DNA of 64,000 nucleotides from Vibrio alfacsensis (GCF_003544875.1 NZ_CP032093.1:2728001-2792000); one strand, 5' to 3'; shown: positions 44,972 to 56,243, numbered from the stretch's first letter. The notes: generated from the letters alone by a model not told the origin. A program made the numbers and translations.

Positions 44972-46857
44972 TTAAGCGGTATCATCAAAACTATGGCAAA
45001 CAGAGATACGGTTTCTCCCCGCATTTTTCGAGTCGTACAATGCAATATCGGCACATTTATAACTGTGTGTTCGGTCTGCGGTTAAATCGCTGTAGCCAAC
45101 ACTGATTGTTACTGGTAGATCATTACTCAATTCCACCGCGATTCTAAGCCGATTCAATACAATTTTGGCCTCATTCATCGTCGTGTGAGGCATAATTACT
45201 GCAAACTCCTCCCCTCCCACACGAGCCACAATATCGGTATTACGAACGCCATTTAGTAACGTTTCAGCGACTTGTCGAATGACCTTATCGCCCTCATCAT
45301 GACCCAGTTGATCATTGATCTTTTTAAAATGATCAATATCAATCAACGCGAGGCAGGTGCTTTGCATGTCAGGATAACGCTCTATCACATTGGCATGAAA
45401 GAGTAACTGCTCTTCAAACTTTCGACGATTCCACAATCCGGTCAGACTGTCTTTTTCACTTAAATTACGCAGTTTCTCTTCTAATTGCTTGCGTTCGGAT
45501 ATATCAACAAGGGATGTGATGTAGTAACTCACTTTGCCAGGCTTCGCCATAATGGCTTGAATACGCATAATCGCCGTAAATACATGGTTGAGTTTCGTAC
45601 GACAACGCACTTCCCCCTCCCACACTTGCTCTACGCTTAGTTTGTTCCAAATGGCCAGAATGTTTTCTATATCCACCGGAAGAAAAATCAGTTGATGCGC
45701 ATTCCAGCCACGCACTCGCCCGGACGCATAGCCCATCATGTTCTCAAACTCTTGGTTGACCATGATGATGCGATGCGATGGATCAGAGATCATGACCGCG
45801 GTCATGCCATCAAGCGCAGCACGGGCTAATTTTGATTCCACACTAAAACGTCGATAGTGCCAAACTAACGCAGTGATGGGTAAAGCGAATACCAAGACAA
45901 AGCTCAGCATCAAGCTCGCTTCTTGAACCAGATTTTCGATCTCATCATGCGCTCTTTCACTCAGTTGAGTATCAGCAAGATCAACAACCAAGTATAGGGA
46001 CTCGCCCGGCACAAAATTAATCGTATTGAACACGACTAATCTTTTGCCATCGTATTCATAGCCCATTTTGTTTGAGCCTAATTTTTGCCATACCTTGGGG
46101 TGTATTAGACCCAAGTTAAAACGCGAGCGATCCGGGATGATATTGCCATACAGTTTGTCTTGATGGGCGCTTGCCACATAAAAGCCTTGTTGATTAATCA
46201 GTTCAATATTGAAATCTCGTACTGGGGAGTAATTAAGCCGAGCAGAAAGGTACTCGATATCCACATTTAAAACGAGATACCCGACTCTTCGTTCATCTAT
46301 AGCAACGGGCGTAACTAAACGAACGGATGGACGGTATGGGTAGACAATCTCACCACTCTCTTGCTCCAGCTCAATCCCTGATGAGCCTATTTTCCCGTTG
46401 GCGAGAGCTGTCGCATCTTGAAAATATGCACGAGGTGATTTGTCTTCTAACTTGAAAATCGGGGTAGCAAGCGCAATTCCAGAGGAAAATCATACTTAAT
46501 TTTTATCTTCTCTTTACCTGCGCTATCAAGAAAACGGATTTGGGTATACCACTTTTGGTTCACCGCAACTGACCGCCAAACTTTCTGCAAGATCAAGAGG
46601 TGTGTGTCACTGGGTTCACGAACGTAATCGTAAAGACTCTGACTATGAGCAAGAAGATCGCTAATGGACACCATTTGATCTTTAATGTTGCTGTATTCTC
46701 GTTCCGAATAGGAAAGCTGATGAAGGGCTTCTTTTGCTGTGCTCTCGATATTATTAACGAGCAAAGCTTGATACTTCTGATAGTAATAAACAGAAATAAG
46801 CGCACTAAGCACAAGTGTCGTTGCTAGCAATGATCCGATTAGTTTTCTAATTTTCAC
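44972..46857 (-). CDS. Membrane sensor diguanylate cyclase (PAS-GGDEF), apparent frameshift
   Basis: About 628 residues if one base is added near 46482-46485 (GATTTTCC then TCTGGA); without it the gene splits into a 136-residue N-terminal part and a 430-residue part starting at GTG 46264. Order: N-terminal transmembrane helix (about 8-28), a periplasmic sensor region (about 30-290, continuous across the break), a second transmembrane helix (LMLSFVLVFALPITALVW), a PAS domain (DGMTAVMISDPSHRIIMVN), and GGDEF with active GGEEF (RVGGEEFAVIMP). It would make cyclic di-GMP in response to an external signal. No EAL domain. Confidence 0.85.
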
Positions 46858-47013
46858 ATGTACGCCTATCGTATGAATTCACTAAGCGATCATCATATCA
46901 TTGTTTATTATCAAAAAGTTGAATAAGACAATTTCAGAAAAATGACTTAGTCGGACAATAGCACGGCAATTTGGATCCTAAAGCTGAGCATAATTAAAGA
47001 AGATTACTCTATA

Positions 47014-47037
47014 AAAAGCCACCCTAATAGGATGGCC
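47014..47037 (-). terminator. Terminator after ilvIH
   Basis: On the minus strand, GCCATCC/GGGTGGC (one G-U pair) followed by TTTTTA. It lies 56 bp beyond the ilvH stop. Confidence 0.7.
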
Positions 47038-47092
47038 TCAATAAAATAATGATAAATACCGCACATCAGAAAAATCTACCGTGAGATCTCCG

Positions 47093-47587
47093 TTACGGTT
47101 TTAGAGCACGCTCACCACGAGCTATCCCCACAACACCACTTCTCGCCACTTCAACCACATCGGTCACTTCAGAAATGGCTTGAATAAAAGCATCGAGCTT
47201 TTCACTGGTGCCTGCCAACTGCACAGTATACTGGGCAGAAGTAACATCAACGATTTGACCACGGAAGATATCAGCGGTTCGTTTAACCTCGGCTCGAGCG
47301 AACCCACTCGCCTTGACCTTCACCATCATAAGCTCACGCTCGATGTGATCAAACTCGGTGACTTCTTGGACTTTCAGCACATCAATCAACTTATTAAGTT
47401 GCTTCTGAATTTGTTCAAGTTGCATTTCATCCGATGTCGTTGTGATGTTGAGGCGCGATAAGGTTTCATCATCCGTAGGGGAAACCGTTAGAGATTCAAT
47501 GTTGTAACCACGCTGAGAGAATAGCCCCACAACTCGAGATAATGCGCCCGGTTGGTTTTCCAATAACAAAGAAATAATGTGTCTCAT
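47093..47587 (-). CDS. ilvH: Acetolactate synthase III small (regulatory) subunit
   Basis: 164 residues. It starts MRHIISLLLENQPGALSRVVGLFSQRGYNIESL, the ACT domain that binds valine for feedback control; a second ACT-like half follows (about 80-160). It pairs with IlvI in branched-chain amino-acid synthesis and begins one base after the ilvI stop codon. Confidence 0.96.
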   Translation of the reverse strand: MRHIISLLLENQPGALSRVVGLFSQRGYNIESLTVSPTDDETLSRLNITTTSDEMQLEQIQKQLNKLIDVLKVQEVTEFDHIERELMMVKVKASGFARAEVKRTADIFRGQIVDVTSAQYTVQLAGTSEKLDAFIQAISEVTDVVEVARSGVVGIARGERALKP

Positions 47588-47588
47588 A

Positions 47589-49313
47589 TTAAGTTCTCTC
47601 CGTTTTGCTTAGCCACATCTTATCCATACCCTCACCTTTAATTTGCATTGGGTATACGTGTTCAGTTTCGTCAACATTGATATCAACGAAAACCAGACGA
47701 TCTTTCATATCTAACGCTTTTTGCAAACCAGCCTCTAGCTGATCTGGCGTTTCAATACGAATGCCGACGTGACCATAAGCTTCTGCAATTGCGGCAAAAT
47801 CCGGAACGGAGCTCATGTATGAGTTAGAGTGACGGCCTTGATAAATAATGTCTTGCCATTGCTTTACCATGCCCAAAAATCGGTTATTCAAGTTAATGAT
47901 CTTCACCGGAATATCGTATTGCATTGCCGTCGATAGCTCTTGAATATTCATCTGGATGCTACCATCACCAGTAACCACCACGACTTCTTCCTCTGGCATG
48001 GCAAACTTCACGCCCATACCCGCTGGTAAACCAAAGCCCATAGTGCCTAGACCACCAGAGTTGATCCAGCGACGCGGTTTATTAAATGGGTAATACAAGG
48101 CTGCAAACATTTGATGCTGACCAACATCAGAGGCAACGTACGCATCACCATTTGTCAGCTTATGCAGTGTTTCAATAACTTGCTGAGGTTTGATGCGTTC
48201 TTCTGACGTTTCATAACTTAAACACTGACGATCTCGCCACACTTGGATGGCATCCCACCAAGAATCTAGAGCCGCTCTATCATTCGCTAGTCCTTGATCA
48301 TTAAGCAACCCAACCATGTGTTCCAATACTTTTTCAGCGGAACCTACGATAGGCAGATCCACTTTAACGTTTTTGGAAATCGAAGATGGATCGATGTCGA
48401 TATGCATGATTTTGGCGTTTGGACAGTACTTCTCAAGATTGTTAGTCGTACGGTCATCAAATCGAACACCAATACCAAAAATCAAATCTGCCTCGTGCAT
48501 CGCCATATTGGCTTCATATGTGCCATGCATGCCAAGCATACCGAGTGAGTGTTTATGAGTCCCAGGGAAAGCCCCTAATCCCATCAAAGTACTGACAACC
48601 GGAAGATTTAATTGATCCGAAAGAACTTGAATATATTCATGAGCTCCTGAAATGACAGCGCCACCACCGATGTATAGCACAGGTTTTTTGGCTTCAACCA
48701 AAGCTTTCAGCGCTTTCTTGATTTGACCTTTATGACCCGAGGTCGTTGGTTTGTAGGAGCGCATCAAAATGCTTTCAGGGTATTCATAAGGAAGCTTGAT
48801 TTGTGGGTTCAAAATGTCTTTTGGTAAATCAATCACAACCGGACCAGGTCGACCAGTCGTCGAGATATAAAACGCTTTTTTGATCGTTTCAGGGATATCT
48901 TCTGCTTTTTTCACCAAAAAACTGTGTTTCACCACAGGACGAGAGACACCAACGATGTCACACTCTTGAAAAGCATCATTGCCTATCAGGTTATTTGGCA
49001 CGTTACCTGAAATCACGATCATTGGGATCGAGTCCATATAGGCTGTCGCAATACCGGTAATCGTATTTGTCGCTCCAGGGCCTGAGCACACTAGCACCAC
49101 ACCAGGTTTACCTGTTGCGCGGGCATAACCATCCGCCATGTGTGTTGCCGCTTGCTCATGTCGCACTAATACATGTTTAATTTGATCGGTTTTAGCATGC
49201 AGTGCGTCATAAATATCCAAAACGGAGCCGCCTGGATAACCAAAAATTTGCTCTACATCCTCTTCTATCAGAGACTGAACTACCATCTCTGCACCTGACA
49301 ACATCGCTGTCAT
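47589..49313 (-). CDS. ilvI: Acetolactate synthase III large (catalytic) subunit
   Basis: 574 residues, a thiamine-diphosphate enzyme that joins two pyruvates or pyruvate and 2-ketobutyrate. Catalytic Glu in [24 protein letters not shown]/central domain DFLVKKAED...; the ThDP motif [12 protein letters not shown]...[12 protein letters not shown]. It forms an operon with ilvH. The codon start [15 protein letters not shown] is typical. Upstream there is a 370-bp region without an evident leader peptide, consistent with Lrp-type rather than attenuation control. Confidence 0.96.
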   Translation of the reverse strand: MTAMLSGAEMVVQSLIEEDVEQIFGYPGGSVLDIYDALHAKTDQIKHVLVRHEQAATHMADGYARATGKPGVVLVCSGPGATNTITGIATAYMDSIPMIVISGNVPNNLIGNDAFQECDIVGVSRPVVKHSFLVKKAEDIPETIKKAFYISTTGRPGPVVIDLPKDILNPQIKLPYEYPESILMRSYKPTTSGHKGQIKKALKALVEAKKPVLYIGGGAVISGAHEYIQVLSDQLNLPVVSTLMGLGAFPGTHKHSLGMLGMHGTYEANMAMHEADLIFGIGVRFDDRTTNNLEKYCPNAKIMHIDIDPSSISKNVKVDLPIVGSAEKVLEHMVGLLNDQGLANDRAALDSWWDAIQVWRDRQCLSYETSEERIKPQQVIETLHKLTNGDAYVASDVGQHQMFAALYYPFNKPRRWINSGGLGTMGFGLPAGMGVKFAMPEEEVVVVTGDGSIQMNIQELSTAMQYDIPVKIINLNNRFLGMVKQWQDIIYQGRHSNSYMSSVPDFAAIAEAYGHVGIRIETPDQLEAGLQKALDMKDRLVFVDINVDETEHVYPMQIKGEGMDKMWLSKTERT

Positions 49314-49685
49314 AATTGCTCTCCTTACCAGTACCTCACCGTAAGGCCAACGGATCGGTCTGGTTTTACATAGTCTAGGTCTTATTCGTAGCCTAATCGA
49401 AATACTTCCGCGTTTTCAGCTATGTCTTGCGCTTGTCATAACAACACGCAAGTTACCACAACAAATGTAACGTTTTATTATCAATGGGTCTAACGCGACA
49501 TTGGTCTAATTTTGAACAAGATACTGCAAATAAGAATAAAGGCAGGGTTAGGCGCTATTTAGAGAGGCAAATTCAGAACTAGAAAGGGAGAGTAATTAAA
49601 AATAGAGTAGATAATTTCATCAAACAGAGACCATCTTCCTATTCTCGCTTGAATAAGGTGATAAGCATCCGTTATATCCGAACAT
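49314..49685. other. Intergenic region upstream of ilvI
   Basis: About 370 bp with no reading frame of note. It is AT-rich, as expected for an Lrp-regulated ilvIH promoter, but I cannot pick out a specific site. Confidence 0.4.
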
Positions 49686-49728
49686 AAAAAATCCCCATGA
49701 GCAGCACAATGTACACATGGGGATTTTT
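49686..49728. terminator. Terminator after the acyl-CoA ligase gene
   Basis: A 13-bp stem AAAAATCCCCATG/CATGGGGATTTTT with a 17-base loop, T-rich on both strands. Confidence 0.8.
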
Positions 49729-49757
49729 CATCAATCTACAATTTAAAATCGTCTAAA

Positions 49758-51565
49758 TTACTTTTTATCCGACTTTTCATTGTACATTTCTTCAATTTCA
49801 TCTTGGTATTTGTCATGAATGACTTTGCGACGAAGTTTTGTGTTGGGGTCAACTCGCCATCATCCATCGAGAACGCTTTTGGTAACAGTTTGAATTTCTT
49901 AACTTGCTCAAACTTAGCCAGTTCTTTTTGTAAGTCATTCACGCGCTTTTCAAGCATCTCAACGATTTGATGGTGTTTGATCAATTCCACACGATCGTGA
50001 TACGCAATGTTCAACTCTTTTGCGTACTCTTCCAGAGAATCAAAACAAGGAACAATCAGTGCCGACACGAACTTACGTGTGTCTGCAATAACGGCAATCT
50101 GCTCGATAAAGTGATCTTTACCGATAGCCCCTTCCACAACTTGTGGTGCAATGTACTTACCGTTTGATGTCTTCATCAACTCTTTAATACGATCGGTAAT
50201 AAACAAGTTACCATTTTCATCAATGTAACCAGCATCACCCGTTTTTAAGAAGCCATGTTCATCAAATGTCTTCTCGGTTTCTTCTGGCATCTTATAGTAA
50301 CCGCGCATTACCATTGGGCCGCGCACTAAGATCTCATTGTTTTCACCGATCTTAACTTGTGCTCCCGGCATCGCCATACCGATAGAACTTGGATCAAAAC
50401 ATTGATCATCCCAGCAAGAAACCGTCGCAGTGGTTTCTGTCATGCCATAACCGAGCTTGACGTTAATGCCGATCGCATGGAAAAAGCGACCGATAGTCTC
50501 GTCTAGTTTTGCTCCGCCACATGGCATAAAGTTAATTCGTCCACCTAGCAACGCTCGTAACTTGCTCAGCACGATCTTATCGGCCAATGCGTAAGATTTG
50601 CGTAACGCCAATGATGGTTCACGTTTTTCTTGATGGCATGCCGCCATCTTCGCGCCCATATTCACAGCCCAAGTGAACATGATCTTACGGTGGAACGGTG
50701 CACGAGATACTTTTTCATGAATCGCAGAGAAAATTTTCTCATAAAAACGAGGGACAGCACTCATTACCGTTGGGCGAACTTCACTTAATGCGTCACGAAC
50801 CTGCATCGTGTCTTGCAGGTAACAGTTAGTGCCGCCTTTATAGAGTACGTAGAATGTCCACGCACGCTCAAATACATGTGATAGTGGTAGGAAACATAGC
50901 GATACGTCGTCTTCTGTCAGGCTTAAGCGTTGATCGTGACCTTCAAGTTGTGCAGAGATATTTGCATAATCCAACATCACACCTTTCGGCTGGCCTGTTG
51001 TGCCCGACGTGTAAATCAGAGTCAGCAGATCATCTTCTTGCGCTTGCTCTAAACGAGTCTCTAGCTCAACGTGACGGCTTTCATCACCCTTTGCCATAAA
51101 GTCTTTCCAAGATATCGCAAAGCTGTACTCACCAAGCTCGATCTCATCAGACATCGCAACAATAAGCTCAAGTTGACGGCATTGGTCAAAGATACTGACT
51201 GCTGCATCAAACTGTGGTTGCTCACCAACAAACAGCACTTTTACGTCTGCGTTATCGATGATGTAAGCAGACTGCGCTGCTGTATTAGTTGGGTAGATAG
51301 GAACCGTCACACCACGTAATTGTAGTGCTGCGAAATCAGCAATGGTCCACTGCGGCATGTTGTTTGAGAAAATACCGATCTTATCTTGAACGCCCAATCC
51401 CTGAGCCAAAAGTGCAAGCGACAAAGCATCCACTTGCTGACCAAATTGCTCCCATGTAATACCTTGCCATGTGTCACCAACTTTATGTTTTAGCGCAACA
51501 CGAGTACTACCTTTCGCAATTTGTTCACGAATACGTTTAACGATATGAAAATCTAACTTGGCCAT
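49758..51565 (-). CDS. Long-chain acyl-CoA synthetase (AMP-binding, FadD15/FAA1 type), apparent C-terminal frameshift
   Basis: About 602 residues. It has the AMP-binding motif [19 protein letters not shown], then [14 protein letters not shown] and the C-terminal [34 protein letters not shown]. It activates fatty acids with ATP and CoA. As written, the last about 35 residues leave the family pattern after DDGELTPT; adding one base at about 49836-49840 gives [20 protein letters not shown] and a stop at 49758-49760. As read, the frame instead runs to 49736. It lies between ilvI and leuO, as VC2484 does in V. cholerae. Confidence 0.88.
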
Positions 51566-51765
51566 TCTTTACATTACCTTTTGGCTTACAGTCGTAAGCT
51601 CTTTGAGCGCACAAGTGTAACCTCGGCACCTAAAACGCAACTGACCATTATCAAACTTATCATTATTAAGAGAGCACTATCACTAATGAGAGCTTAGTAC
51701 ATATTTAACTGTCGAAGGTTTAATCAAGTTAAGTTGCTGTTTCAACTATTAATTAGCAGACATAA

Positions 51766-51797
51766 AAAGACCCCGAGAAACAAGATGCTCTCGGGGC
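51766..51797 (-). terminator. Terminator after leuO
   Basis: On the minus strand, CCCCGAGAG/CTCTCGGGG-type arms (51774-51797) are followed by TCTTTTTA. Confidence 0.7.
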
Positions 51798-51862
51798 CAA
51801 GGAATTGTAAAAATTGATGATTACAAGTCCAGTCTGACCAGTTGATCAGGCTGAAAATAAAC

Positions 51863-52822
51863 CTATTTCAGCGCAACAACTTCACCACAGGTGATCATTA
51901 ACTGATCACGAAGCCAAATGTGGCCTTTGTCTTTTTCACTAGACTCATGCCAGCTTAGATAACCACTGATTTCTTTGTTTTCAAATGGTAAGTCTAAAAT
52001 TTGAAGTTGACTGCTGTTTACTGCATTTTCAGCCATCCATCGTGGTGCAATAGTGACAAGTTCAGATTGGCTCACCACATAAAGTAAATTGCTTAGGCTT
52101 GAACCCTCATAAGCCGCTTGGCAATCAAACTCACGGTATGCTTGCTCAGAGAAGCTACGTTGACCATGTACGCGAGATAGCTTCGCGTGTTTCTCATTGA
52201 TCAGTTGCTCTGCAGAAACACCGCCTTGAATACGTGGATGTGTTTTTGAGGCAATAACGACTAGCTCGTCTTTAAAAATTTCTGTGCTTGAAAAACCTTG
52301 GTCATCGAATCGTGCATAGTCGATAACGAAGTCAATTTCTTGATAACGCATACGCTCCGAAAGAAGTCGATCAAACTCGGCATCGAGATGAAGCTGTACG
52401 CTTGGTGCTTGTTCATTGATGTTTGCCATAATGCGTGGTGCAAAGCGCATGTCGCATGGGCTACAAATCGCAAGTTTGAACAGACGAGTTGAAGATTCAG
52501 GTTGGAAAACAGAGCTTGGTAGTTCATTGCGGATAAGTTGCAAAGCTTGACGGATTGGGCCAAACAATTGACGAGCACGCTGAGTCGGTTGAATACCACG
52601 GCCTTGGCGCATGAAAAGCTCATCATTAAACATGACTTTTAAGCGAGCAACCGCGTTACTTACTGCAGGCTGTGACATACCAAGATTGTGTGCAGCACGA
52701 GTAATGTTCTGCTCTTGCATGACAGCATCAAATACCGTCAGTAGGTTTAAATCAACACCACGAAGTGTGCTTTCCATACGGTAGCTAGCAATTGCGCTCA
52801 TCGCATCTTTTTTTTCTAACAT
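51863..52822 (-). CDS. leuO: LysR-family regulator LeuO
   Basis: 319 residues. It has the N-terminal LysR helix-turn-helix (VDLNLLTVFDAVMQEQNITRAAHNLGMSQPAVSNAV) and the C-terminal co-inducer domain. The extended N-terminus (MLEKKDAMSAIASYRMESTLRG) and the position two genes from leuA match Vibrio LeuO, a ToxR-regulated repressor linked to acid and bile stress. An internal ATG eight codons in is possible as a start. Confidence 0.9.
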   Translation of the reverse strand: MLEKKDAMSAIASYRMESTLRGVDLNLLTVFDAVMQEQNITRAAHNLGMSQPAVSNAVARLKVMFNDELFMRQGRGIQPTQRARQLFGPIRQALQLIRNELPSSVFQPESSTRLFKLAICSPCDMRFAPRIMANINEQAPSVQLHLDAEFDRLLSERMRYQEIDFVIDYARFDDQGFSSTEIFKDELVVIASKTHPRIQGGVSAEQLINEKHAKLSRVHGQRSFSEQAYREFDCQAAYEGSSLSNLLYVVSQSELVTIAPRWMAENAVNSSQLQILDLPFENKEISGYLSWHESSEKDKGHIWLRDQLMITCGEVVALK

Positions 52823-53303
52823 TGAGTGCGCCTCTTAAATCATCAATTTGGTTCAACGAGTTCTATACGAACAGGGCTTACTTTTGCCAATACATGGCAA
52901 CGTTTTTCTGCTCGTGTCTTGTGGAATAGAAAACCGAACTTACTGTTATATTTATATTTCGGATACTTCCGAACTGAACCGTACTATCAACGAATCAATT
53001 AGGGTTTCGCAACTAGATTGACATTTAATCACTAAATTTTAGCCTATTAGGTATTTAGTTAAACCAAATCAAACATTTAACTAAAACATAAAAACTATAA
53101 AATGCGTTTTAGCCATTTCATATCAAGTATTTATCGTATCTATACAAAATATAACGACACAAACAATACATTTAGCCACATTATTATTACCCTACTCATT
53201 TAAGAGTTAGTACGAATGATTCACTGACCAATGAGATAATGAACGCTAAATTATGCAGACAAAGCGCAGGGAAGAAGCCTATCGAACAATACAGTCATAA
53301 GCT
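52823..53303. other. AT-rich intergenic region upstream of leuO
   Basis: About 480 bp without a gene. It is strongly AT-rich (many AAATA, TTTAG and TTAAC runs), as expected for an H-NS/ToxR-controlled leuO promoter. I see no terminator or clear operator. Confidence 0.4.
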
Positions 53304-54350
53304 TCATAAATGGGACACATAGCTAGGAAAATCCACTTGCTGCCAAAGCTTGTCGGCAAGTCTAGCTTGCGTGTTCCAATCCCCCTCAACAACCCAATGT
53401 GCTATCGCTTTCGCGACATCAGGATAAGTCACACTTTCTACATGTGAGTCTCTGAGCCACTGGCGAACCGAAGAAATATCGAGACTGTCCATGGATGTCG
53501 CTAGCCCCAATTGATCTAATGTTGCAACGTTGCTTTGTTGTTCAAACTGTCCTGCTAAAGGTTTTAGCAGCAGTTTCTTACCTAGAGAGAGCGCTTCTGA
53601 GGGCAACTCAAATCCTCCATTCGCGATCACGCCACGGCAGCGATGTAAGTGATGTTGAAAACGACCGTGGGACAAGGGTTGCAACTCGATGTTTTCGACT
53701 TGTGAAGATTCCATTACATCAGGGTGATAGCAAATAAATGGCTGCTGATTGAAGTGAAAAAGAAGATCCGTGATGTCCTCAATCGCCTCGAAAGGCAGAT
53801 ACACCAAGACAAAGTCCCCCTCATCACTCACCTCTGATGAGGTATGGATGATGGGTGGTAATATGGGCTGATCATAGTGATACCAATGCAGCCCAATATG
53901 GTGTTGTGCAGGCGCAAAATATTCGATAACGGACTTATCAATCCAATTCGCTCCCTTAAGTGGCACTGAGTAGCGAAAAGCGTTCTGATGGCTAATGCCA
54001 ATGCAGGGCTTTTTTTGCTTACGAGCGGCCCATGCCGATACGGGTTCAAAATCATTGATCACTAAATCGTAAGAAGAGAGATCAAGTTGTGTTACCTCTT
54101 TGAAAAACTGCATCAAATTATTGCTAAGCGCTGTCTTGGTATAACTGACCGAGCCCTTTTTAGTCTCAAACGTAAAACCACGACGCGTTTGATAATCACC
54201 AAATGCCTCCATTGAGAAATACTTCTCGGGTGCACGACCAGAAAACAAAAAATCCACCTGCACATTGTGCATTTTAAAGGCTTCACTCATCGCTCGCGCT
54301 CGAGCTATATGACCATTTCCAGTGCCTTGAACTCCATATAGGATTTTCAT
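53304..54350 (-). CDS. MJ1255/VC2487 family glycosyltransferase
   Basis: 348 residues from MKILYGVQGTGNGHIARARAMSEAF; the open frame upstream is not family-like. It is a GT-B fold protein of the MJ1255/VC2487 group (TIGR00661): N-terminal GxGNGH loop, central LVINDFEPVSAWAARKQKKP, and the C-terminal donor site HRCRGVIANGGFELPSEALSLGKKLL. The acceptor and sugar are unknown. Its ATG overlaps the stop of the PAP2 gene by 4 bp, so the two are translationally coupled, suggesting a lipid-linked glycan step. Confidence 0.82.
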   Translation of the reverse strand: MKILYGVQGTGNGHIARARAMSEAFKMHNVQVDFLFSGRAPEKYFSMEAFGDYQTRRGFTFETKKGSVSYTKTALSNNLMQFFKEVTQLDLSSYDLVINDFEPVSAWAARKQKKPCIGISHQNAFRYSVPLKGANWIDKSVIEYFAPAQHHIGLHWYHYDQPILPPIIHTSSEVSDEGDFVLVYLPFEAIEDITDLLFHFNQQPFICYHPDVMESSQVENIELQPLSHGRFQHHLHRCRGVIANGGFELPSEALSLGKKLLLKPLAGQFEQQSNVATLDQLGLATSMDSLDISSVRQWLRDSHVESVTYPDVAKAIAHWVVEGDWNTQARLADKLWQQVDFPSYVSHL

Positions 54351-54901
54351 CCACTTACTCCTACTATGTCGATTGCGAAAGAAGCACACAGACTACCTAG
54401 CACCGCGCCAACAATAATGTCAGTAAAGAAATGGACCCCAAGCAATATGCGCGACAAACCAATGAGGCTCGCCCATAGAAAGGCAAACGCCCCTAGTTCT
54501 GGATAGAAATGGTGAATCACGCTCGCCATGACAAACCCTGCAGCCGTATGGCCTGAGGGCAAACTGTAGCGATCTGATGGTGTAATGAATGCAGGAAGGT
54601 GTTCGCTTAACTCTTTCGGTCGACGGCGTTTAACGCTGTTTTTTAGAACCCAGTAAATGGGCAGTTCCATTGCAAAAGCAACCAAGCCTACCCATAAAAA
54701 CCATTGCCCATGTTGCTTATCTAGCAACCAAGCTAATAGTCCAATAACAAGATAAAGGTGCCCGTCTCCACTGTGTGAAATCCCCTTACTTACGTTGGCA
54801 ACGGGTAAGCTAAAACGATGGCGTAAACAAATGTGGGAAAACGCCACGTCAAATTTCGCAATCGTGGCGATAGGCAGTGCAATTGTCTCAATAGTTCGCA
54901 T
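54347..54901 (-). CDS. PAP2-family membrane phosphatase
   Basis: 184 residues with about five transmembrane segments. The three PAP2 motifs are visible: K-x6-RP (KNSVKRRRP), PSGH (YSLPSGHTAAGF) and SR-x5-H-x3-D (LSRILLGVHFFTDIIVG). Family members remove phosphate from phosphatidic acid or prenyl diphosphates such as undecaprenyl-PP at the periplasmic face. It is coupled to the downstream glycosyltransferase by a 4-bp overlap. Confidence 0.87.
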   Translation of the reverse strand: MRTIETIALPIATIAKFDVAFSHICLRHRFSLPVANVSKGISHSGDGHLYLVIGLLAWLLDKQHGQWFLWVGLVAFAMELPIYWVLKNSVKRRRPKELSEHLPAFITPSDRYSLPSGHTAAGFVMASVIHHFYPELGAFAFLWASLIGLSRILLGVHFFTDIIVGAVLGSLCASFAIDIVGVSG

Positions 54902-55039
54902 GTCGCTTTCCTGTACTTTGACACTCTCTGCAAAGTAGGCGTTTGAAATGACAGCAACATGACGAGATGTTGGAGAATTAGTGACACGTCAACATTATGG
55001 GCATCATGCTTTTATACATTGATACAAATAAGACACCAC

Positions 55040-55831
55040 TTAGAGGGGCTTGGTATTCGTCTCAGGAACATCGATATACCAAATTTTTCTCTGCTTACGA
55101 CACGCTCTTAGGGACGCAGTGGTAACACGTTCATCCTTAGTGAGTTCATACACCAAGTCACGGCAAGTATAACGACCAAATAATTCACTCTTCGAGGTTA
55201 TCTGGCGTGCATTTTCACTGCGAGCAAGCAATTCGTTTGGCTTGGTAGACAAAATATCATGGTCTAAAACATTACTGCGCGCGTACTCTTGGTGAATATA
55301 ACCCTTAACCATTCCATCTTGCTCAACGAGCAACCAAGGTTCCCCTTCTACTTTGGCAATAGCATTGAAATCTTCGTCTTTGCTCAACTCCCCTACCCTA
55401 AAGCTATTTGTGTCAGGGTGAGCAAGTAAATGAAGCGTAGTTTTAGCGCGGTAAGGCACATCCATGAACTCAAAATGGTAAGAGGTATCAACCCCCTTTA
55501 CCGTAGCTTGCTTTATTTCTGCTTCTTTCCATTGGTTTGGCTGAACGAGAATGTTCCACCAAGAATAAGTCTCTGGATCCTTACCTTTAAAACGATCTCT
55601 ATTATCTGACTCCAACGCCACCAGCATCTGATTCAAAAATGATTCACGTCCATCTTCACTCAAATATTGAGCCATCTGTTTGTTGATCACCTGAATGCTT
55701 TGCTCATGATCGATCATCATTACCGAAGTTGGCGTTTCATCTGTATCCACGAGTTGCAACAACTGACACCCAGGTAAGCTAACCAGAGAGAGACTTAACA
55801 CGAAACGTCCAAATTGTTTTGCGAGAACCAT
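55040..55831 (-). CDS. SH3-domain lipoprotein, unknown function
   Basis: 263 residues from ATG 55831; a TTG at 55858 is an alternative. It has a signal sequence ending in the lipobox LPGC (Cys22), so it is probably an outer-membrane lipoprotein. The middle part has an SH3-like stretch (EPWLLVEQDGMVKGYIHQEYAR). The C-terminus has two Cys-containing segments (FGRYTCRDLVYEL and LRACRKQRK). I do not recognise a named family. It lies between the PAP2 gene and the leu operon and faces away from leuA. Confidence 0.65.
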   Translation of the reverse strand: MVLAKQFGRFVLSLSLVSLPGCQLLQLVDTDETPTSVMMIDHEQSIQVINKQMAQYLSEDGRESFLNQMLVALESDNRDRFKGKDPETYSWWNILVQPNQWKEAEIKQATVKGVDTSYHFEFMDVPYRAKTTLHLLAHPDTNSFRVGELSKDEDFNAIAKVEGEPWLLVEQDGMVKGYIHQEYARSNVLDHDILSTKPNELLARSENARQITSKSELFGRYTCRDLVYELTKDERVTTASLRACRKQRKIWYIDVPETNTKPL

Positions 55832-56084
55832 TCTTCCCAACCTATTCACTCTAATCAAAAAGCCCGTATATCTTGCGGTGCGAACCTCACTATAAATCGT
55901 CTTAGAAAATTGTCGTAACCCAATTGAGGCCTTTGTGTACTAAGTCGCAAAGCGTGTTACTTTGCTCTGTGCCACTAGAAAAACAAGGCAAAAATTATCA
56001 TTATCGATCTCTACTCCCCCCTCACTTTGCCGTCCCTCTTTTTCACTCGACTGATCCGATATGAACAAAAAATCGTCTTTGGGG

Positions 56085-56113
56085 TTGACGTGTTCCATAG
56101 AGTGCGGTACTAA
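56085..56113 (+). promoter_or_regulatory. Promoter of the leu operon
   Basis: TTGACG (56085-56090), 17 bases, TACTAA (56108-56113), a good sigma-70 match about 35 bp before the leader peptide. Confidence 0.7.
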
Positions 56114-56148
56114 TTTGTTAACTTAATTTTGTGGAATGCTTAACAACT

Positions 56149-56211
56149 ATGTCAGCACATTTTTCTATCCTGCTTAACCTCCTCCTGATCGTGACCAGTT
56201 CGCGCGGGTAG
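56149..56211 (+). CDS. leuL: leu operon leader peptide
   Basis: A 20-residue frame, MSAHFSILLNLLLIVTSSRG, ending in TAG. Five of six consecutive codons are leucine (CTG CTT AAC CTC CTC CTG), then Ile and Val. It precedes a terminator hairpin and leuA. When leucyl-tRNA is scarce, ribosomes would stall here and prevent the terminator from forming. The order promoter-leader-terminator-leuA is the standard attenuator. Confidence 0.85.
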   Translation: MSAHFSILLNLLLIVTSSRG

Positions 56212-56243
56212 GTTGTGGAAGAAAAATAACCACACATCTTCTA

